A stretch of DNA of 64,000 nt from Actibacterium naphthalenivorans. GTDB lineage: Bacteria > Pseudomonadota > Alphaproteobacteria > Rhodobacterales > Rhodobacteraceae. The position numbers were made by a program, and so were the translations under genes. Under the pieces are notes generated by a model. That model saw only the letters and a list, made by a program, of their open reading frames with translations, had not been told where the DNA came from and did not search any database. The stretch is from assembly GCF_014196965.1 (NCBI RefSeq), contig NZ_JACIEQ010000006.1:1-64000 (forward strand). The letters run 5' to 3'. Below are positions 8,672-18,113 of the stretch, piece after piece (within the stretch, counting starts at the first letter, position 1; each line of letters opens with the position of its first letter).

Positions 8672-10075
8672 TCAGGGCTTGGTGTCAGCGATCCGGGCCA
8701 ATGTCTCGTCCCGTCCGATGACAATCATCATATCGAATACGCTGGGAGAAACCGTACGTCCGGCAAGGGCCGCGCGCAATGGCTGAGCGAGCTTGCCGAG
8801 CTTCAGGTCATGGGCCTCGGCCACCTTGGCCACCGCCTCTTCCAGCGCGTCTCGCGTCCAGCTAGCATTTTGCAGATGCGGCGTCAATTCTGCCAGTATA
8901 CCACGGGATACATTATCCAGAAGCTTCGCCGCTTTCTCATCCGGGATGAAGGGGCGCTCCGACAGTACAAAATGCGCCTTTTCAATAAGTTGCGGAAAGT
9001 TTCGGGTGCCGGATTTCAGGTGGGGCATGGCCCGCGCCAACCGATCTTTCTGGGCTGGCGTCAACGGTGCGGCGTCCGTGGCTTCCAGAAACTGCTCCAA
9101 TTCGTGCAGCAGCGCGGCATCCTCGGCAACCGCGAAATGCTGGCCCGAAAGATTATCCAGCTTCTTGAAATCGAACCGGGCGGGAGACTTGCCGATTCCG
9201 TCGAATCCGAACCATTCCTTTGCCTGCTCGTCGGTGAAGAATTCATCGTCGCCATGGCTCCAGCCCAGCCGCGCCAGATAGTTGCGCATCGCCGCGGCCG
9301 GATAGCCCATGGCCTGATATTCCTCGACCCCCAGCGCCCCGTGGCGCTTCGACAGTTTCTTGCCGTCGGGGCCGTGGATCAGCGGAATATGGGCCCAGAC
9401 CGGAACCGCCCAGCCCATCGCGTGATAGATCTGCATCTGACGCGCCGCGTTGGCCAGGTGGTCATCCCCCCGGATCACATGGGTCACGCCCATGTCATGG
9501 TCATCGACAACCACAGCCAGCATATAGGTGGGTGTGCCGTCCGAACGTAACAGAACCATGTCATCGAGCTGATCATTGCGCCATGTGACATCGCCCTGAA
9601 CCTGATCGTGGATCACGGTCTCGCCATCGCGCGGCACCTTCAGCCGCACCACATGGGGCGCGTCCGGGTGGCTGTCGGGCGCTGCGTCACGCCAGGGCGA
9701 GCGGTAAAGGGTCGAGGTGCCGGCCGCTTTCGCCGCCTCGCGGAAGGCGGCGATTTCGTCCTGGGTGGCAAAGCACTTGTAGGCATGGCCCGCCGCCAGC
9801 ATCGCCTGCGCCACCTCGGCATGGCGCCCGGCGCGTTCGAACTGGCTGATCGCGTCGCCGTCCCAGTCCAGCCCCAGCCAGGTCAGCCCTTTGAGGATCG
9901 CCGCCGTCGCCTCGGGGGTGGAGCGGGCGCGATCGGTATCTTCGATGCGCAGCAGGAACTTCCCGCCGCGCCCGCGCGCGTAAAGCCAGTTGAACAGCGC
10001 GGTGCGCGCGCCGCCGATATGCAGATAGCCCGTGGGCGACGGGGCAAAACGGGTGACGACCGGGGCCTCGGACAT
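8672..10075 (-). CDS. gltX: glutamate--tRNA ligase
   Basis: 467 aa from ATG 10075-10073 ([16 protein letters not shown]). It charges tRNA-Glu with glutamate in the cytoplasm. The class I signatures are HIGG (about residues 18-21) and the KMSKS-like KLSKRHG (about 242-248), and the length is standard for bacterial GluRS. Many alphaproteobacteria carry two gltX paralogues, one discriminating and one misacylating tRNA-Gln; which one this is cannot be decided here. It is transcribed away from comEC across a 79-bp spacer. Confidence 0.95.
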   Translation of the reverse strand: MSEAPVVTRFAPSPTGYLHIGGARTALFNWLYARGRGGKFLLRIEDTDRARSTPEATAAILKGLTWLGLDWDGDAISQFERAGRHAEVAQAMLAAGHAYKCFATQDEIAAFREAAKAAGTSTLYRSPWRDAAPDSHPDAPHVVRLKVPRDGETVIHDQVQGDVTWRNDQLDDMVLLRSDGTPTYMLAVVVDDHDMGVTHVIRGDDHLANAARQMQIYHAMGWAVPVWAHIPLIHGPDGKKLSKRHGALGVEEYQAMGYPAAAMRNYLARLGWSHGDDEFFTDEQAKEWFGFDGIGKSPARFDFKKLDNLSGQHFAVAEDAALLHELEQFLEATDAAPLTPAQKDRLARAMPHLKSGTRNFPQLIEKAHFVLSERPFIPDEKAAKLLDNVSRGILAELTPHLQNASWTRDALEEAVAKVAEAHDLKLGKLAQPLRAALAGRTVSPSVFDMMIVIGRDETLARIADTKP

Positions 10076-10082
10076 GGGGGCG

Positions 10083-10097
10083 TTAACCTTCTGGCAA
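10083..10097 (+). promoter_or_regulatory. candidate CtrA-like site between gltX and comEC
   Basis: TTAA-N7-GCAA occurs at 10083-10097, close to the alphaproteobacterial CtrA consensus TTAA-N7-TTAA (first half perfect, second half two mismatches). It is 58 bp before the comEC ATG. In Rhodobacter relatives DNA-uptake genes are known to be under CtrA influence. One imperfect site is weak evidence. Confidence 0.25.
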
Positions 10098-10154
10098 CCA
10101 AATGGGAGATAGTGTTGGCGCCTGATTAAGCAATCGGGCGGGGGAGAACAAGGC

Positions 10155-12194
10155 ATGCGCGCCCTCGATGCCCTGGAGGCCCAGCGGGGCCATCTGTTCG
10201 GCTGGGTGCCGGTGATGCTGGCCGCCGGCATCGGCGGCTATTTCGCCCTGCCGCGGGAGCCTTCGGCGCTGCTCTGGGCGGCGCTTGGCGCGGGGGCCCT
10301 GCTGGCGGGGCTGGCCGTACGGCTCTCGGGGGAACGGCGGGCGCCGCTGTTTCTGGCGCTGGCGCTGACCTGCGCGGGCTCCCTGCTGGCCGGGGCGCGG
10401 GTGCATCTGGTGGCGGAGCCGGTGCTGACATACCGCTTTTACGGCGCGGTTCAGGGGCGCGTGGTCGGGATCGACCGGTCCGCCTCGGACGCGCCGCGCC
10501 TGACGCTGGACAGGGTGTGGATGGAACGGCACGCCCCGGATCGAACCCCGGCGCGCATCCGCGTTTCGCTGCATGGCGCGCAGGGGTTCATCGTGCCCGA
10601 GCCCGGGATGCTGGTGGCGCTGACGGCGCATCTTTCGCCCCCGCCCGCGCCGTCGGAACCCGGCGGGTTCAACTTTCAGCGCCGGGCGTGGTTCGAACGC
10701 CTCGGCGCGGTTGGCTATACAAGGACGCCGGTGCTGGCCATGGCCCCGGCGGAGGCGGGCCGGGGCGGGCTTTTGATCCACCGCGCGCGCATGGCGATTT
10801 CCGCCGCGATCCGCGCCCGGATGCCGGGGGATGAAGGCGCCTTTGCCGCCGCCATCCTGACCGGCGACCGCTCGGCGATGTCGGCGCCGATGCTGCAGGC
10901 GCTGCGCGACGCCAATCTGGCGCATCTTCTGGCGATTTCGGGGCTGCACATGGGGCTGTTGACCGGCTTCGTCTTCGCGGCGCTGCGCTACGGGTTGTCA
11001 CTGATCCCGCCGCTGGCGCTGCGCCTGCCGGTCAAGAAGCTGGCGGCACTGATGGCGATCGTGGCGGCGGGCGTTTATCTGGCACTGTCGGGCGGCAATA
11101 TCGCCACCCAGCGCGCCTTCATCATGGTGCTGGTGATGCTGCTGGCGGTGTTGTTCGACCGGCGGGCGCTGACCCTGCGCGCGGTGGCGATGGCGGCACT
11201 GATCGTGCTGGTGCTGCAACCCGAAAGCCTGACGGAGCCGGGGTTCCAGATGTCTTTCGCAGCCACCACGGCGCTGGTCGCGGTGTTCGGCGCGGCGCGC
11301 GACTGGCCCGAAACCCGGCCGCGCCCGCCAGGCTGGGCGCGTCCGGTGCTGGCGGTGTTCATCTCATCCGCCGTGGCCGGGGCGGCGACCGCGCCGATCG
11401 GGGCGGCGCATTTCAACCAGATCGCGCAATACGGGCTTCTGGCGAATGTCCTGACCGTGCCGCTGATGGGGGCGCTGGTGATTCCGGCGGCGGTTCTGGC
11501 GGCGGTGCTGGCGCCGTTCGGCCTGTCTTTCGTCGGGCTCGAGATCATGCGTCTGGGCATCATCTGGATCCTGGGGATGGCCGCGTTCGTGGCCGGGCTG
11601 GACGGGGCGACCTGGCCGGTCGTCACGCCGATGGCGCCGGTGCTGCCGCTGATGGCGGCGGGGATGCTGTGGCTGATCCTGTGGCAGGGGCGGGCGCGGC
11701 TGGCCGGGCTGCTGCCGGTTGTGGCGGCGCTGTTTCTGTGGGGCCAGACCGAACGGCCGGCGCTGCTGATTTCGGAAAGCGGGGCGCTGCTGGGGGTGAT
11801 GGGCGAGGCCGGGCGCGCGCTGAACAAACCCACGGGCGAGGGGTTCGTGGCCCGAAGCTGGCTGGAAAACGATGGCGACGCCGCGTTGCAGGATGACGCC
11901 TTTGCCCGTTCCGGGTTCTCCGGGGAAAAGGGCATGATCCACGCCGAAATCTCCGGCCGCTCTTTCGTGCAACTGTCGGGACGAGGCTGGGCCGACAGGC
12001 TTGAACCGGCCTGCGCGCGGCGGGGCTGGGTCATCCTGGCCCGCAAGCTGGACGGCGCGCTGCCGAAGGGGTGTGTTTTCCTGGATCAGCGCGCCCTGGC
12101 CAGAACCGGCGCCATCGCGGTGTTCGAAGGGAAGGACGGGCCGATCCTGATCGGTGCGAAACATCGGGCGGGGCGCAGACCCTGGACCAGATGA
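10155..12194 (+). CDS. comEC: ComEC/Rec2-family DNA-uptake membrane channel
   Basis: 679 aa; ATG 10155 with a GGGGAG-type ribosome site. The N-terminal DUF4131/OB-like part (about residues 20-210) is followed by the multi-helix Competence domain carrying the signature [12 protein letters not shown] (about 256-267). The C-terminal region (about 560-679) has no metallo-beta-lactamase motif, so this is the short form seen in many alphaproteobacteria. It conducts single-stranded DNA across the inner membrane during transformation. It converges on lexA with a 4-bp gap. Confidence 0.9.
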   Translation: MRALDALEAQRGHLFGWVPVMLAAGIGGYFALPREPSALLWAALGAGALLAGLAVRLSGERRAPLFLALALTCAGSLLAGARVHLVAEPVLTYRFYGAVQGRVVGIDRSASDAPRLTLDRVWMERHAPDRTPARIRVSLHGAQGFIVPEPGMLVALTAHLSPPPAPSEPGGFNFQRRAWFERLGAVGYTRTPVLAMAPAEAGRGGLLIHRARMAISAAIRARMPGDEGAFAAAILTGDRSAMSAPMLQALRDANLAHLLAISGLHMGLLTGFVFAALRYGLSLIPPLALRLPVKKLAALMAIVAAGVYLALSGGNIATQRAFIMVLVMLLAVLFDRRALTLRAVAMAALIVLVLQPESLTEPGFQMSFAATTALVAVFGAARDWPETRPRPPGWARPVLAVFISSAVAGAATAPIGAAHFNQIAQYGLLANVLTVPLMGALVIPAAVLAAVLAPFGLSFVGLEIMRLGIIWILGMAAFVAGLDGATWPVVTPMAPVLPLMAAGMLWLILWQGRARLAGLLPVVAALFLWGQTERPALLISESGALLGVMGEAGRALNKPTGEGFVARSWLENDGDAALQDDAFARSGFSGEKGMIHAEISGRSFVQLSGRGWADRLEPACARRGWVILARKLDGALPKGCVFLDQRALARTGAIAVFEGKDGPILIGAKHRAGRRPWTR

Positions 12195-12198
12195 CGGC

Positions 12199-12888
12199 TC
12201 AGTAGCTGCGGATCAGACCGACCAGCCGCCCCTGCACCTCGACCTGATCTGAGGGCAGAACGCGGGTCTCATAGGCCGGGTTGGCTGCCTCCAGCGCGAT
12301 CATGCTGCCCTTGCGGCGAAACCGCTTCAGCGTCGCCTCGTGCCCTTCGACAAGGGCCACCACGATCTCGCCATTCTCGGCGGTGGTCTGCTCCCGGATC
12401 ACGACGACATCGCCGTCATTGATCCCTGCCTCGATCATCGAATCGCCCTTGACCTCCAGCGCATAGTGATGGCCGTGGCCCGACAGCATCGACCCCGGCA
12501 CCGCGACGGTATGCGAGACTTCGCTGATCGCCTCGATCGGGGTGCCGGCGGCGATCCGGCCCATCACCGGCAGTTCCAGCGCATGGGCGGCTTCGACAGG
12601 CTGCGCAGCGGCCGGCGCGGGGGCGGGAGCGTCACCTTCGATCACGCGGGGGGTGAAACCTTTTTTCTCCATCGCCTCGGGCAGTTTGATGATCTCGATG
12701 GCGCGGGCGCGGTGCGCCAGCCGCCGGATGAAGCCACGCTCTTCCAGCGCGGTGATCAGACGGTGAATGCCGGATTTGGAGCGCAGGTCCAGCGCCTCTT
12801 TCATTTCGTCAAACGAAGGCGGAACGCCATCCCGTTGCAGGCGAGTGTTGATGAACTCCAGCAATTCCAATTGCTTGCGCGTCAGCAT
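12199..12888 (-). CDS. lexA: SOS repressor LexA
   Basis: 229 aa from ATG 12888-12886 ([13 protein letters not shown]) with GAGGAG upstream. The winged-helix DNA-binding domain spans about 1-70. An Ala-Gly self-cleavage bond sits in RIAAGTPIE. The S24 catalytic pair is the Ser in GDSMIEAG and the Lys in ATLKRF. It represses DNA-damage genes and is inactivated by RecA-stimulated autoproteolysis. A GTTC-N7-GTTC box upstream implies autoregulation. It follows moeA on the same strand with a 93-bp gap. Confidence 0.97.
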   Translation of the reverse strand: MLTRKQLELLEFINTRLQRDGVPPSFDEMKEALDLRSKSGIHRLITALEERGFIRRLAHRARAIEIIKLPEAMEKKGFTPRVIEGDAPAPAPAAAQPVEAAHALELPVMGRIAAGTPIEAISEVSHTVAVPGSMLSGHGHHYALEVKGDSMIEAGINDGDVVVIREQTTAENGEIVVALVEGHEATLKRFRRKGSMIALEAANPAYETRVLPSDQVEVQGRLVGLIRSY

Positions 12889-12908
12889 GGTCGGCTCCTC
12901 GGGCTGGT

Positions 12909-12930
12909 GCCCCCGGAACAAAACGGGGGC
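12909..12930 (-). promoter_or_regulatory. hairpin in the lexA leader
   Basis: A 7-bp perfect stem (GCCCCCG / CGGGGGC) with an 8-nt loop lies between the SOS box and the lexA ribosome site. It has no T-tract, so it is probably not a terminator; it could affect leader stability or translation. Confidence 0.4.
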
Positions 12931-12943
12931 ATCTTTGCCCGGT

Positions 12944-12958
12944 GTTCTACGCATGTTC
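12944..12958. promoter_or_regulatory. LexA-binding SOS box
   Basis: GTTC-TACGCAT-GTTC matches exactly the direct-repeat SOS box (GTTC-N7-GTTC) described for alphaproteobacteria including Rhodobacter. It is centred about 63 bp upstream of the lexA start codon, the usual autoregulatory position. Confidence 0.8.
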
Positions 12959-12981
12959 CCGTTTTGTGTCAAGCCTTGCGC

Positions 12982-14157
12982 TTACAATGGCAGGTAGTCC
13001 ACCGTTTCCCCGATCTCGCGCGCGCTGTCGCCGGGCGGCCGGATGATCAGCGCCCGCGCCTCGGACAGGATCGTCAGAAGCGCACTGTCCTGGCTGGCAA
13101 AAGGGGCAAGCGCGCCGTCGGTCAGCCGGGCGCGCATGTAATGCTCGCGCGGGCCGTTGGCGGCCAGCGGCGCGGCCAGCGGCGCGGACCGGCGCGGGGC
13201 AGGGGCCGCGCCCAGCCCCAGCAGCGCGCGGATCGCGGGCACCACGAAGACCGTGCCGCAGACCATCGCCGATACCGGATTACCCGGCAGGCCGATCATC
13301 GCCGCACCGCCCATCCGCCCGGCCATCAGCGGCTTGCCCGGCCGCATCGCCACTTTGTAGAACGCCTGCTCCATGCCCAGATCGGCGGCCACGGTGCCGA
13401 CGATATCATGATCGCCCACCGAAGCGCCGCCGATGGTCAGGATCAGGTCGGCGCCCTCGGCCAGGCCGAACACGGTTTTCAGCGCGTCGGCATTGTCGCG
13501 CGCGATGGGCAGCATCCGCACCGCGGCGCCAGCCTCCTCTGCCATCGCCTTCAGGCCGAAGCCGTTCGAGGCGATGATCTGGTCGGGGCCCGGGTCTTCG
13601 CCGGGCATCACCAGCTCGTCGCCGGTGGCGATGATCGCCACCACCGGGCGCCGGCGCACCGGCACGCGCGCCACGTTCATCGCCGCCAGCAGCGCCAGAT
13701 CGGCGGGGCGCAGGGGGCGGCGTGCGTCGAACGGGGCGCCTTCGGCGAAATCGGCGCCTTCCGGGCGGACATGAGAGCCCGAGCCCGCCTTGTGCCCGAT
13801 GCTGATCAGATCGCCCTTGCGGGTCACATCTTCCTGCGGCACCACGCGGTCGGCCCCTTCGGGCACCGGCGCGCCGGTGAAGATGCGCACCGCCTGGCCC
13901 GGGCCGACCCGGCCGGCGAACCTGTGCCCGGCGGCGGCGGTTCCGATCACCTTGAACAGGGCGTCGGCCTCGACCTCGGTGGATTTCAGGGCATAGCCAT
14001 CCATCGCCGAACAGGCGAAAGGCGGTTGGTTGCGGCGCGCCGCCACCGGGGCCGAGAGCACCCGGCCAGCGGCCTCGGCCAATGACACCTCTTCGCTGTC
14101 CAGCGGGGTCAGAAGGGCGAAAACCCGCGTCAGCGCCTCTTCGACCGAAATCATCAC
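12982..14157 (-). CDS. moeA: molybdopterin molybdenumtransferase MoeA
   Basis: 391 aa. The start at 14157 overlaps the moaC stop (ATGA), which favours it over the ATG three bases downstream. MoeA inserts molybdate into adenylylated molybdopterin to give Moco. Visible family features are the N-terminal [12 protein letters not shown] segment, [14 protein letters not shown], and the MogA-like domain with GGASVGDHD and [11 protein letters not shown]. The length is normal. It is coupled to moaC within a trpC-moaC-moeA run that is common in Rhodobacteraceae. Confidence 0.95.
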   Translation of the reverse strand: MMISVEEALTRVFALLTPLDSEEVSLAEAAGRVLSAPVAARRNQPPFACSAMDGYALKSTEVEADALFKVIGTAAAGHRFAGRVGPGQAVRIFTGAPVPEGADRVVPQEDVTRKGDLISIGHKAGSGSHVRPEGADFAEGAPFDARRPLRPADLALLAAMNVARVPVRRRPVVAIIATGDELVMPGEDPGPDQIIASNGFGLKAMAEEAGAAVRMLPIARDNADALKTVFGLAEGADLILTIGGASVGDHDIVGTVAADLGMEQAFYKVAMRPGKPLMAGRMGGAAMIGLPGNPVSAMVCGTVFVVPAIRALLGLGAAPAPRRSAPLAAPLAANGPREHYMRARLTDGALAPFASQDSALLTILSEARALIIRPPGDSAREIGETVDYLPL

Positions 14158-14630
14158 TGGGCCTCGTAGCGGCCTGATTTGCCGCCATCTTTCAGCTTCA
14201 GGCGGATGTCGGAAATGACCATGCTCTTCTCCACCGCCTTGACCATGTCATAAAGCGTCAGCGCGGCGGCGGACACGGCCGTCAGCGCCTCCATCTCGAC
14301 CCCGGTCTGGCCGGTGGTTTTCACGGTCGCCTCGATCCGCACGCCGGGCAGGCTGTGGTCGGGCGTCAACTCCACCGCCACCTTGGTGATCGGCAGCGGG
14401 TGGCACAGCGGGATCAGCTCGGCTGCTTTCTTGGCGCCCATGATCCCGGCCAGCCGGGCAACGCCCAGAACATCGCCCTTCTTGGCGCGGCCTTGGGTAA
14501 TCATGTCAAGCGTTTCGGGCATCATCTTCACGCAGCCTTCGGCCACGGCCACCCGCGATGTCACCGGCTTGTCGGAAACATCGACCATATGCGCGTCGCC
14601 CTTGGGGTCGAAATGCGTCAGCCCGGCCAT
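14154..14630 (-). CDS. moaC: cyclic pyranopterin monophosphate synthase MoaC
   Basis: 158 aa using ATG 14630-14628, which overlaps the trpC stop by one base (a GTG one codon upstream is possible). With MoaA it forms cyclic pyranopterin monophosphate, the first step of molybdenum cofactor synthesis. Conserved segments seen are [26 protein letters not shown], the catalytic-region [20 protein letters not shown] and a late KSGRYEAQ tail. The length is normal. Confidence 0.95.
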   Translation of the reverse strand: MAGLTHFDPKGDAHMVDVSDKPVTSRVAVAEGCVKMMPETLDMITQGRAKKGDVLGVARLAGIMGAKKAAELIPLCHPLPITKVAVELTPDHSLPGVRIEATVKTTGQTGVEMEALTAVSAAALTLYDMVKAVEKSMVISDIRLKLKDGGKSGRYEAQ

Positions 14631-15442
14631 CACAGTCCCCCCCTGGGATCGGGCGTGCCGCTCAGCAGCTGCCGCGTGGACTGGGCCACATCCGCCTGCC
14701 GCATCAGGCTTTCGCCGATCAGAAAACAGCGGGCGCCGTAGAGCGCCATCTCGGCCAGTTCCGCAGAGGTGTTGAGCCCGCTTTCGGCCACCACCATCCG
14801 CTCTTCGGGGATGCGCCGCGCCAGCGTGCGGGTTGTGTCAAGAGATGTCTCGAACGTATTGAGATTGCGGTTGTTTATGCCGATGAGGGGCGAGCGCAGC
14901 TTCAGCGCGCGTTCCAGCTCGGGCGCGTCATGCACCTCGATCAGCGCGTCCATGCCCCAGTCGCGCGCGGCGCTTTCCAGTTCGGCCGCCTGGCCGTCTT
15001 CGACGCTGGCCATGATGATCAGGATGCAATCGGCGCCAAGCGCGCGCGCCTCGGCCACCTGATAGGGATCGTACATGAAATCCTTGCGCAGACAGGGCAG
15101 GTGGCAGGCCGCCCGTGCCGCGGTCAGAAATTCCTTCGCCCCCTGGAACGACGGCGTGTCAGTCAGCACCGACAGGCAGGTCGCGCCGCTGGATTCATAG
15201 GCGCGGGCCAGCGCGGGCGGGTCGAAATCGGGGCGGATCAACCCCTTGGAGGGGCTCGCCTTCTTGATCTCGGCGATCAGGCCATAGCCGGTCAGAGACG
15301 CCTTGTGCAGCGCGTCGGCGAAGCCGCGCACCGGCGGGGCCTCCTTGGCGGCGGCCTCGACGTCGGCCAGCGGGCGCGCGGCCTTGTCGGCGGCGACCTC
15401 TTCCAGCTTGTAGGCCTTGATCTTGTCCAGAATGGTGCTCAT
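14630..15442 (-). CDS. trpC: indole-3-glycerol phosphate synthase
   Basis: 270 aa, TIM-barrel enzyme of tryptophan synthesis that converts CdRP to indole-3-glycerol phosphate. Characteristic segments are [13 protein letters not shown] (catalytic Lys region), [24 protein letters not shown] and VVAESGLNT. The stop shares a base with the moaC start, indicating coupling. In many relatives trpG, trpD and trpC are contiguous; here a marR gene and a divergent monooxygenase-like gene separate trpC from trpD. Confidence 0.96.
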   Translation of the reverse strand: MSTILDKIKAYKLEEVAADKAARPLADVEAAAKEAPPVRGFADALHKASLTGYGLIAEIKKASPSKGLIRPDFDPPALARAYESSGATCLSVLTDTPSFQGAKEFLTAARAACHLPCLRKDFMYDPYQVAEARALGADCILIIMASVEDGQAAELESAARDWGMDALIEVHDAPELERALKLRSPLIGINNRNLNTFETSLDTTRTLARRIPEERMVVAESGLNTSAELAEMALYGARCFLIGESLMRQADVAQSTRQLLSGTPDPRGGL

Positions 15443-15499
15443 TGGAATCGTTTATCCCTGTTCATCGGTATGGGCAATCCGCGACACGCAGATGGCGGC

Positions 15500-15937
15500 T
15501 CAATCTTCTTCGTCCCGCATCGCGGCGGTCACACGGGCCATCAGGGAAAGAAAGCGCGCGCGTTCCTCCGGCGTCAGCGGCGCCAGCGCGGCTTCGTTCT
15601 GGGCGCTCGCGGCCTCGGTCGCCGGCCCTTGCAGGGCGCGGGCCCTGTCTGTCAGCCAGATCTGCTGGGCGCGGCCGTCCTGCGGGTGGGGCCGGCGCAG
15701 GATCAGCCCGTCCCGCTCCATCCGGGTCAGGGTGTTGGCCATCGTCGCCTGCTCCACGTCCAGCCGCGCCACAAGCTCTTTCTGGGTCAGCCCGTCTTCG
15801 GCCCACAGTTCCAGCAGGGTCATGAACTGCGCGGGCGCCAGCCCCAGCGGGCCGACGCGCCGTTGCAGGCCCCGGGCAAAAAGCCGGGCCATGTGGTTGG
15901 CCAGATAGCCGGCAGAGGTGGATTTTTCGAAGCTCAT
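15500..15937 (-). CDS. MarR-family transcriptional regulator
   Basis: 145 aa from ATG 15937-15935. It has a winged-helix MarR domain with the recognition segment (KELVARLDVEQATMANTLTRM, read as two parts: KELVARLDVEQ and ATMANTLTRM) and the beta-wing LILRRPHPQDGR, followed by a dimerisation helix. MarR proteins usually repress their own gene and a divergent one, releasing DNA when bound by phenolics or oxidants. It is divergent from a small secreted monooxygenase-like gene with a palindrome between them. A further in-frame ATG near 15963 would add nine residues and is less likely. Confidence 0.88.
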   Translation of the reverse strand: MSFEKSTSAGYLANHMARLFARGLQRRVGPLGLAPAQFMTLLELWAEDGLTQKELVARLDVEQATMANTLTRMERDGLILRRPHPQDGRAQQIWLTDRARALQGPATEAASAQNEAALAPLTPEERARFLSLMARVTAAMRDEED

Positions 15938-15979
15938 GCCGTGGTCATAGCGTTTGAATAGCATGCTTTGCAATGTTAT

Positions 15980-15991
15980 ATAGTTGGCTAT
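15980..15991. promoter_or_regulatory. candidate MarR operator (ATAG-TTGG-CTAT)
   Basis: A 4-bp perfect inverted repeat, extended to 5 of 6 matches as ATATAG...CTATGT, is centred between the two divergent starts. It overlaps a plausible -35/-10 pair (TTTGCA, TATGTA) for the plus-strand gene. The size and symmetry fit MarR operators. Inference from position only. Confidence 0.4.
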
Positions 15992-16012
15992 GTAGATTCG
16001 CAGGAGGATGCA

Positions 16013-16366
16013 ATGACCCGTCTTACCAAACTGTTCACGGCGCTGTTTCTGGGCGCCCCGGCGCTGGCCAGTGCCGATGTCACGCTGATCAATGTTTTCG
16101 AGGTGCCGCAAGGCAGAGAGGAGGCCGCCATCACCGCCTGGGAGGCCGCGCGGGATTTTCTGCGGCAGGAGCCCGGCTATATCTCGACCGAACTGCACCG
16201 TTCATTGTCGCCCGATGCGCGGTTCCGCCTGATCAACGTGGCGAAATGGCAAAGCCCCGCGGCCTTCGAGGCGGCGATCGGCCGGATGCAGGCGGCGGAG
16301 GTTTTTCCCAGGATCGAGGGGCTTGTTTCGACCCCTGCGCTCTATTCCGTGATCCGCGCGGACTGA
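16013..16366 (+). CDS. secreted antibiotic-biosynthesis-monooxygenase (ABM)-domain protein
   Basis: 117 aa; ATG 16013 preceded by AGGAGG at 16002-16007. A signal peptide (about residues 1-20, ending ALAS-A) leads into a single ferredoxin-like ABM domain with the typical pattern VPQGREEAAITAWEAA, EPGYISTELHR and FRLINVAKW. Such dimeric alpha-beta-barrel proteins include heme- and quinol-acting enzymes, but no catalytic residue can be assigned. The periplasmic location is unusual for the family. Control by the divergent MarR protein is likely. Confidence 0.8.
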   Translation: MTRLTKLFTALFLGAPALASADVTLINVFEVPQGREEAAITAWEAARDFLRQEPGYISTELHRSLSPDARFRLINVAKWQSPAAFEAAIGRMQAAEVFPRIEGLVSTPALYSVIRAD

Positions 16367-16377
16367 GGCGGCGCGGC

Positions 16378-17397
16378 TTACGCGGCCTCGGTGGTGATAT
16401 GCGCAAGGCCCCTGACCTTGGCCAGCGCCGCGCCGCTGTCGATGCTTTCGGCCGCCATTTCAACACCTTCGGGCAGGGTGCTCACCCTGTCCGCGACCAT
16501 CAGCGCGGCGGCGGCGTTCAGAAGAACCGCATCGCGATAGGCCGATTTCGCGCCGTCCAGAAGCGCGCGGAAGGCGTGGCCGTTTTCTTCGGGCGTGCCA
16601 CCCAGAAGCGCCTCGAACGGATGCACCGGCAGGCCGGCCTGTTCGGGATGCAGCTCGCGCTCCGTCACCTCGCCATCCTCCAGCGCCGCGACCCAGGACA
16701 GGCCCGCGATCGAAAGCTCGTCCGTGCCGTCGCCGCCATGTACCAGCCAGGCTTTTTCCGACCCGAGCTCACGCAGGGTTTCGGCCATCGGGCGGATCAG
16801 CGCGCGGGAAAAGGCGCCGGTCAGCTGGCGTTTGACCCCGGCAGGGTTGGTCAGCGGGCCGAGGATGTTGAAGATCGTTCGCGTGCCCAGCTCGATCCGG
16901 GTCGGCATCACGTGTTTCATCGCCGGGTGGTGGATCGGCGCCATCATGAAGGCGATGCCGTTTTCGGCCAGCGCCCGTTCCACCACATCGGGCCCGACCA
17001 TCACGTCGATGCCCATCTGCCCCAGCGCATCCGCGGCGCCGGATTTGGAGGACAGATTGCGGTTGCCATGCTTGGCCACGGGCACGCCCGCGCCCGCCAC
17101 CACAAAGGCCGTGGCGGTGGAAATGTTCAGCGTGCCCTTGCCGTCGCCGCCGGTGCCGACGATATCGATCGCGCCCTCGGGCGCCTTCACCGGCGTGCAT
17201 TTCGCGCGCATCACGGCGGCGGCGGCGGCGAATTCCTCGACCGTTTCGCCACGGGTGCGCAGCGCCATCAGCAGGCCGCCGATCTGGCTGGGCGTCGCTT
17301 CACCCTCGAACAGGATGGCAAAGGCGGCCTCGGCCTCGGCGCGGGTCAGGGCGCGGTCGGCGGCGGCGCCGATCAGGGGTTTCAGCGCGTCGCTCAT
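16378..17397 (-). CDS. trpD: anthranilate phosphoribosyltransferase
   Basis: 339 aa from ATG 17397-17395, which overlaps the trpG stop by 4 bp; a longer in-frame extension to 17556 lies inside trpG. It transfers phosphoribosyl from PRPP to anthranilate, the second committed step of tryptophan synthesis. Family features are [15 protein letters not shown] (PRPP-binding glycine loop), [18 protein letters not shown] and LGPLTNPA. The length is standard. Confidence 0.96.
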   Translation of the reverse strand: MSDALKPLIGAAADRALTRAEAEAAFAILFEGEATPSQIGGLLMALRTRGETVEEFAAAAAVMRAKCTPVKAPEGAIDIVGTGGDGKGTLNISTATAFVVAGAGVPVAKHGNRNLSSKSGAADALGQMGIDVMVGPDVVERALAENGIAFMMAPIHHPAMKHVMPTRIELGTRTIFNILGPLTNPAGVKRQLTGAFSRALIRPMAETLRELGSEKAWLVHGGDGTDELSIAGLSWVAALEDGEVTERELHPEQAGLPVHPFEALLGGTPEENGHAFRALLDGAKSAYRDAVLLNAAAALMVADRVSTLPEGVEMAAESIDSGAALAKVRGLAHITTEAA

Positions 17398-17975
17398 GCG
17401 GGAACCTTCAGCATATCCAGGAAATTCTTCAACAGCTTGTGGCCATGTTCGGATGCGATGCTTTCGGGGTGGAACTGCACCCCGTGAATCGGCAGCTCGC
17501 GGTGGCGCAGCCCCATGATCATGCCATCCTCGAGCCAGGCGTTGATCCGCAGGCAATCGGGCAGGCTCTCGCGTTCCACGATCAGCGAGTGATAGCGCGT
17601 CGCCGCGAAGGGCGAGGGCAGGCCGGCGAACAGGCCGGTGCCGTCATGGTGCATCTGCCCCAACTTGCCATGCACGATCTCGCCCGCGCGCACCACCTTG
17701 CCGCCGAACGCCTCGCCGATCGCCTGATGGCCCAGACAGACACCCATGAGTGGCGTCCGGGTTTCCGCCGCGGCCTGCACCAGCGCCAGGCAGATGCCCG
17801 CCTGAGACGGGTCGCAGGGGCCGGGCGACAGCAGAATCGCCGTGGGGTTCAGCGCCATCGCCTGCTGCACATCCAGCGCGTCATTGCGCCGGACCATGAC
17901 ATCCGCGCCCAGCTCTCCCAGATAGTGGACGAGGTTGTAGGTGAAACTGTCATAGTTATCGATCAGCAGCAGCAT
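17394..17975 (-). CDS. trpG: anthranilate synthase glutamine amidotransferase subunit
   Basis: 193 aa, class I amidotransferase that supplies ammonia to TrpE and, in many bacteria, also to aminodeoxychorismate synthase. The catalytic triad is visible: the nucleophile Cys in [10 protein letters not shown] (about residue 79), and the His and Glu in GVQFHPESI near 168-172. The N-terminus [15 protein letters not shown] is typical. It is coupled to trpD by a 4-bp overlap. trpE lies 4.3 kb away on the same strand, separated by envelope genes. Confidence 0.95.
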   Translation of the reverse strand: MLLLIDNYDSFTYNLVHYLGELGADVMVRRNDALDVQQAMALNPTAILLSPGPCDPSQAGICLALVQAAAETRTPLMGVCLGHQAIGEAFGGKVVRAGEIVHGKLGQMHHDGTGLFAGLPSPFAATRYHSLIVERESLPDCLRINAWLEDGMIMGLRHRELPIHGVQFHPESIASEHGHKLLKNFLDMLKVPA

Positions 17976-18113
17976 GATCCCGCCTTCTTGAATTAGGGGT
18001 GAATACGGCGCAAGGTCGGGCTATACATGTTCAGAGCCGCAGGCTGGGGTCAAGGGCATGCGGTGCTGGGGAAGACCTGAAAATATCAGGCGGAATGGAC
18101 GGAGGCGAGCGCG

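Noticed and set aside
10083-10949. Minus-strand 288-codon frame opposite comEC
   Set aside because: Antisense shadow of comEC with Arg/Gln/His-rich composition.
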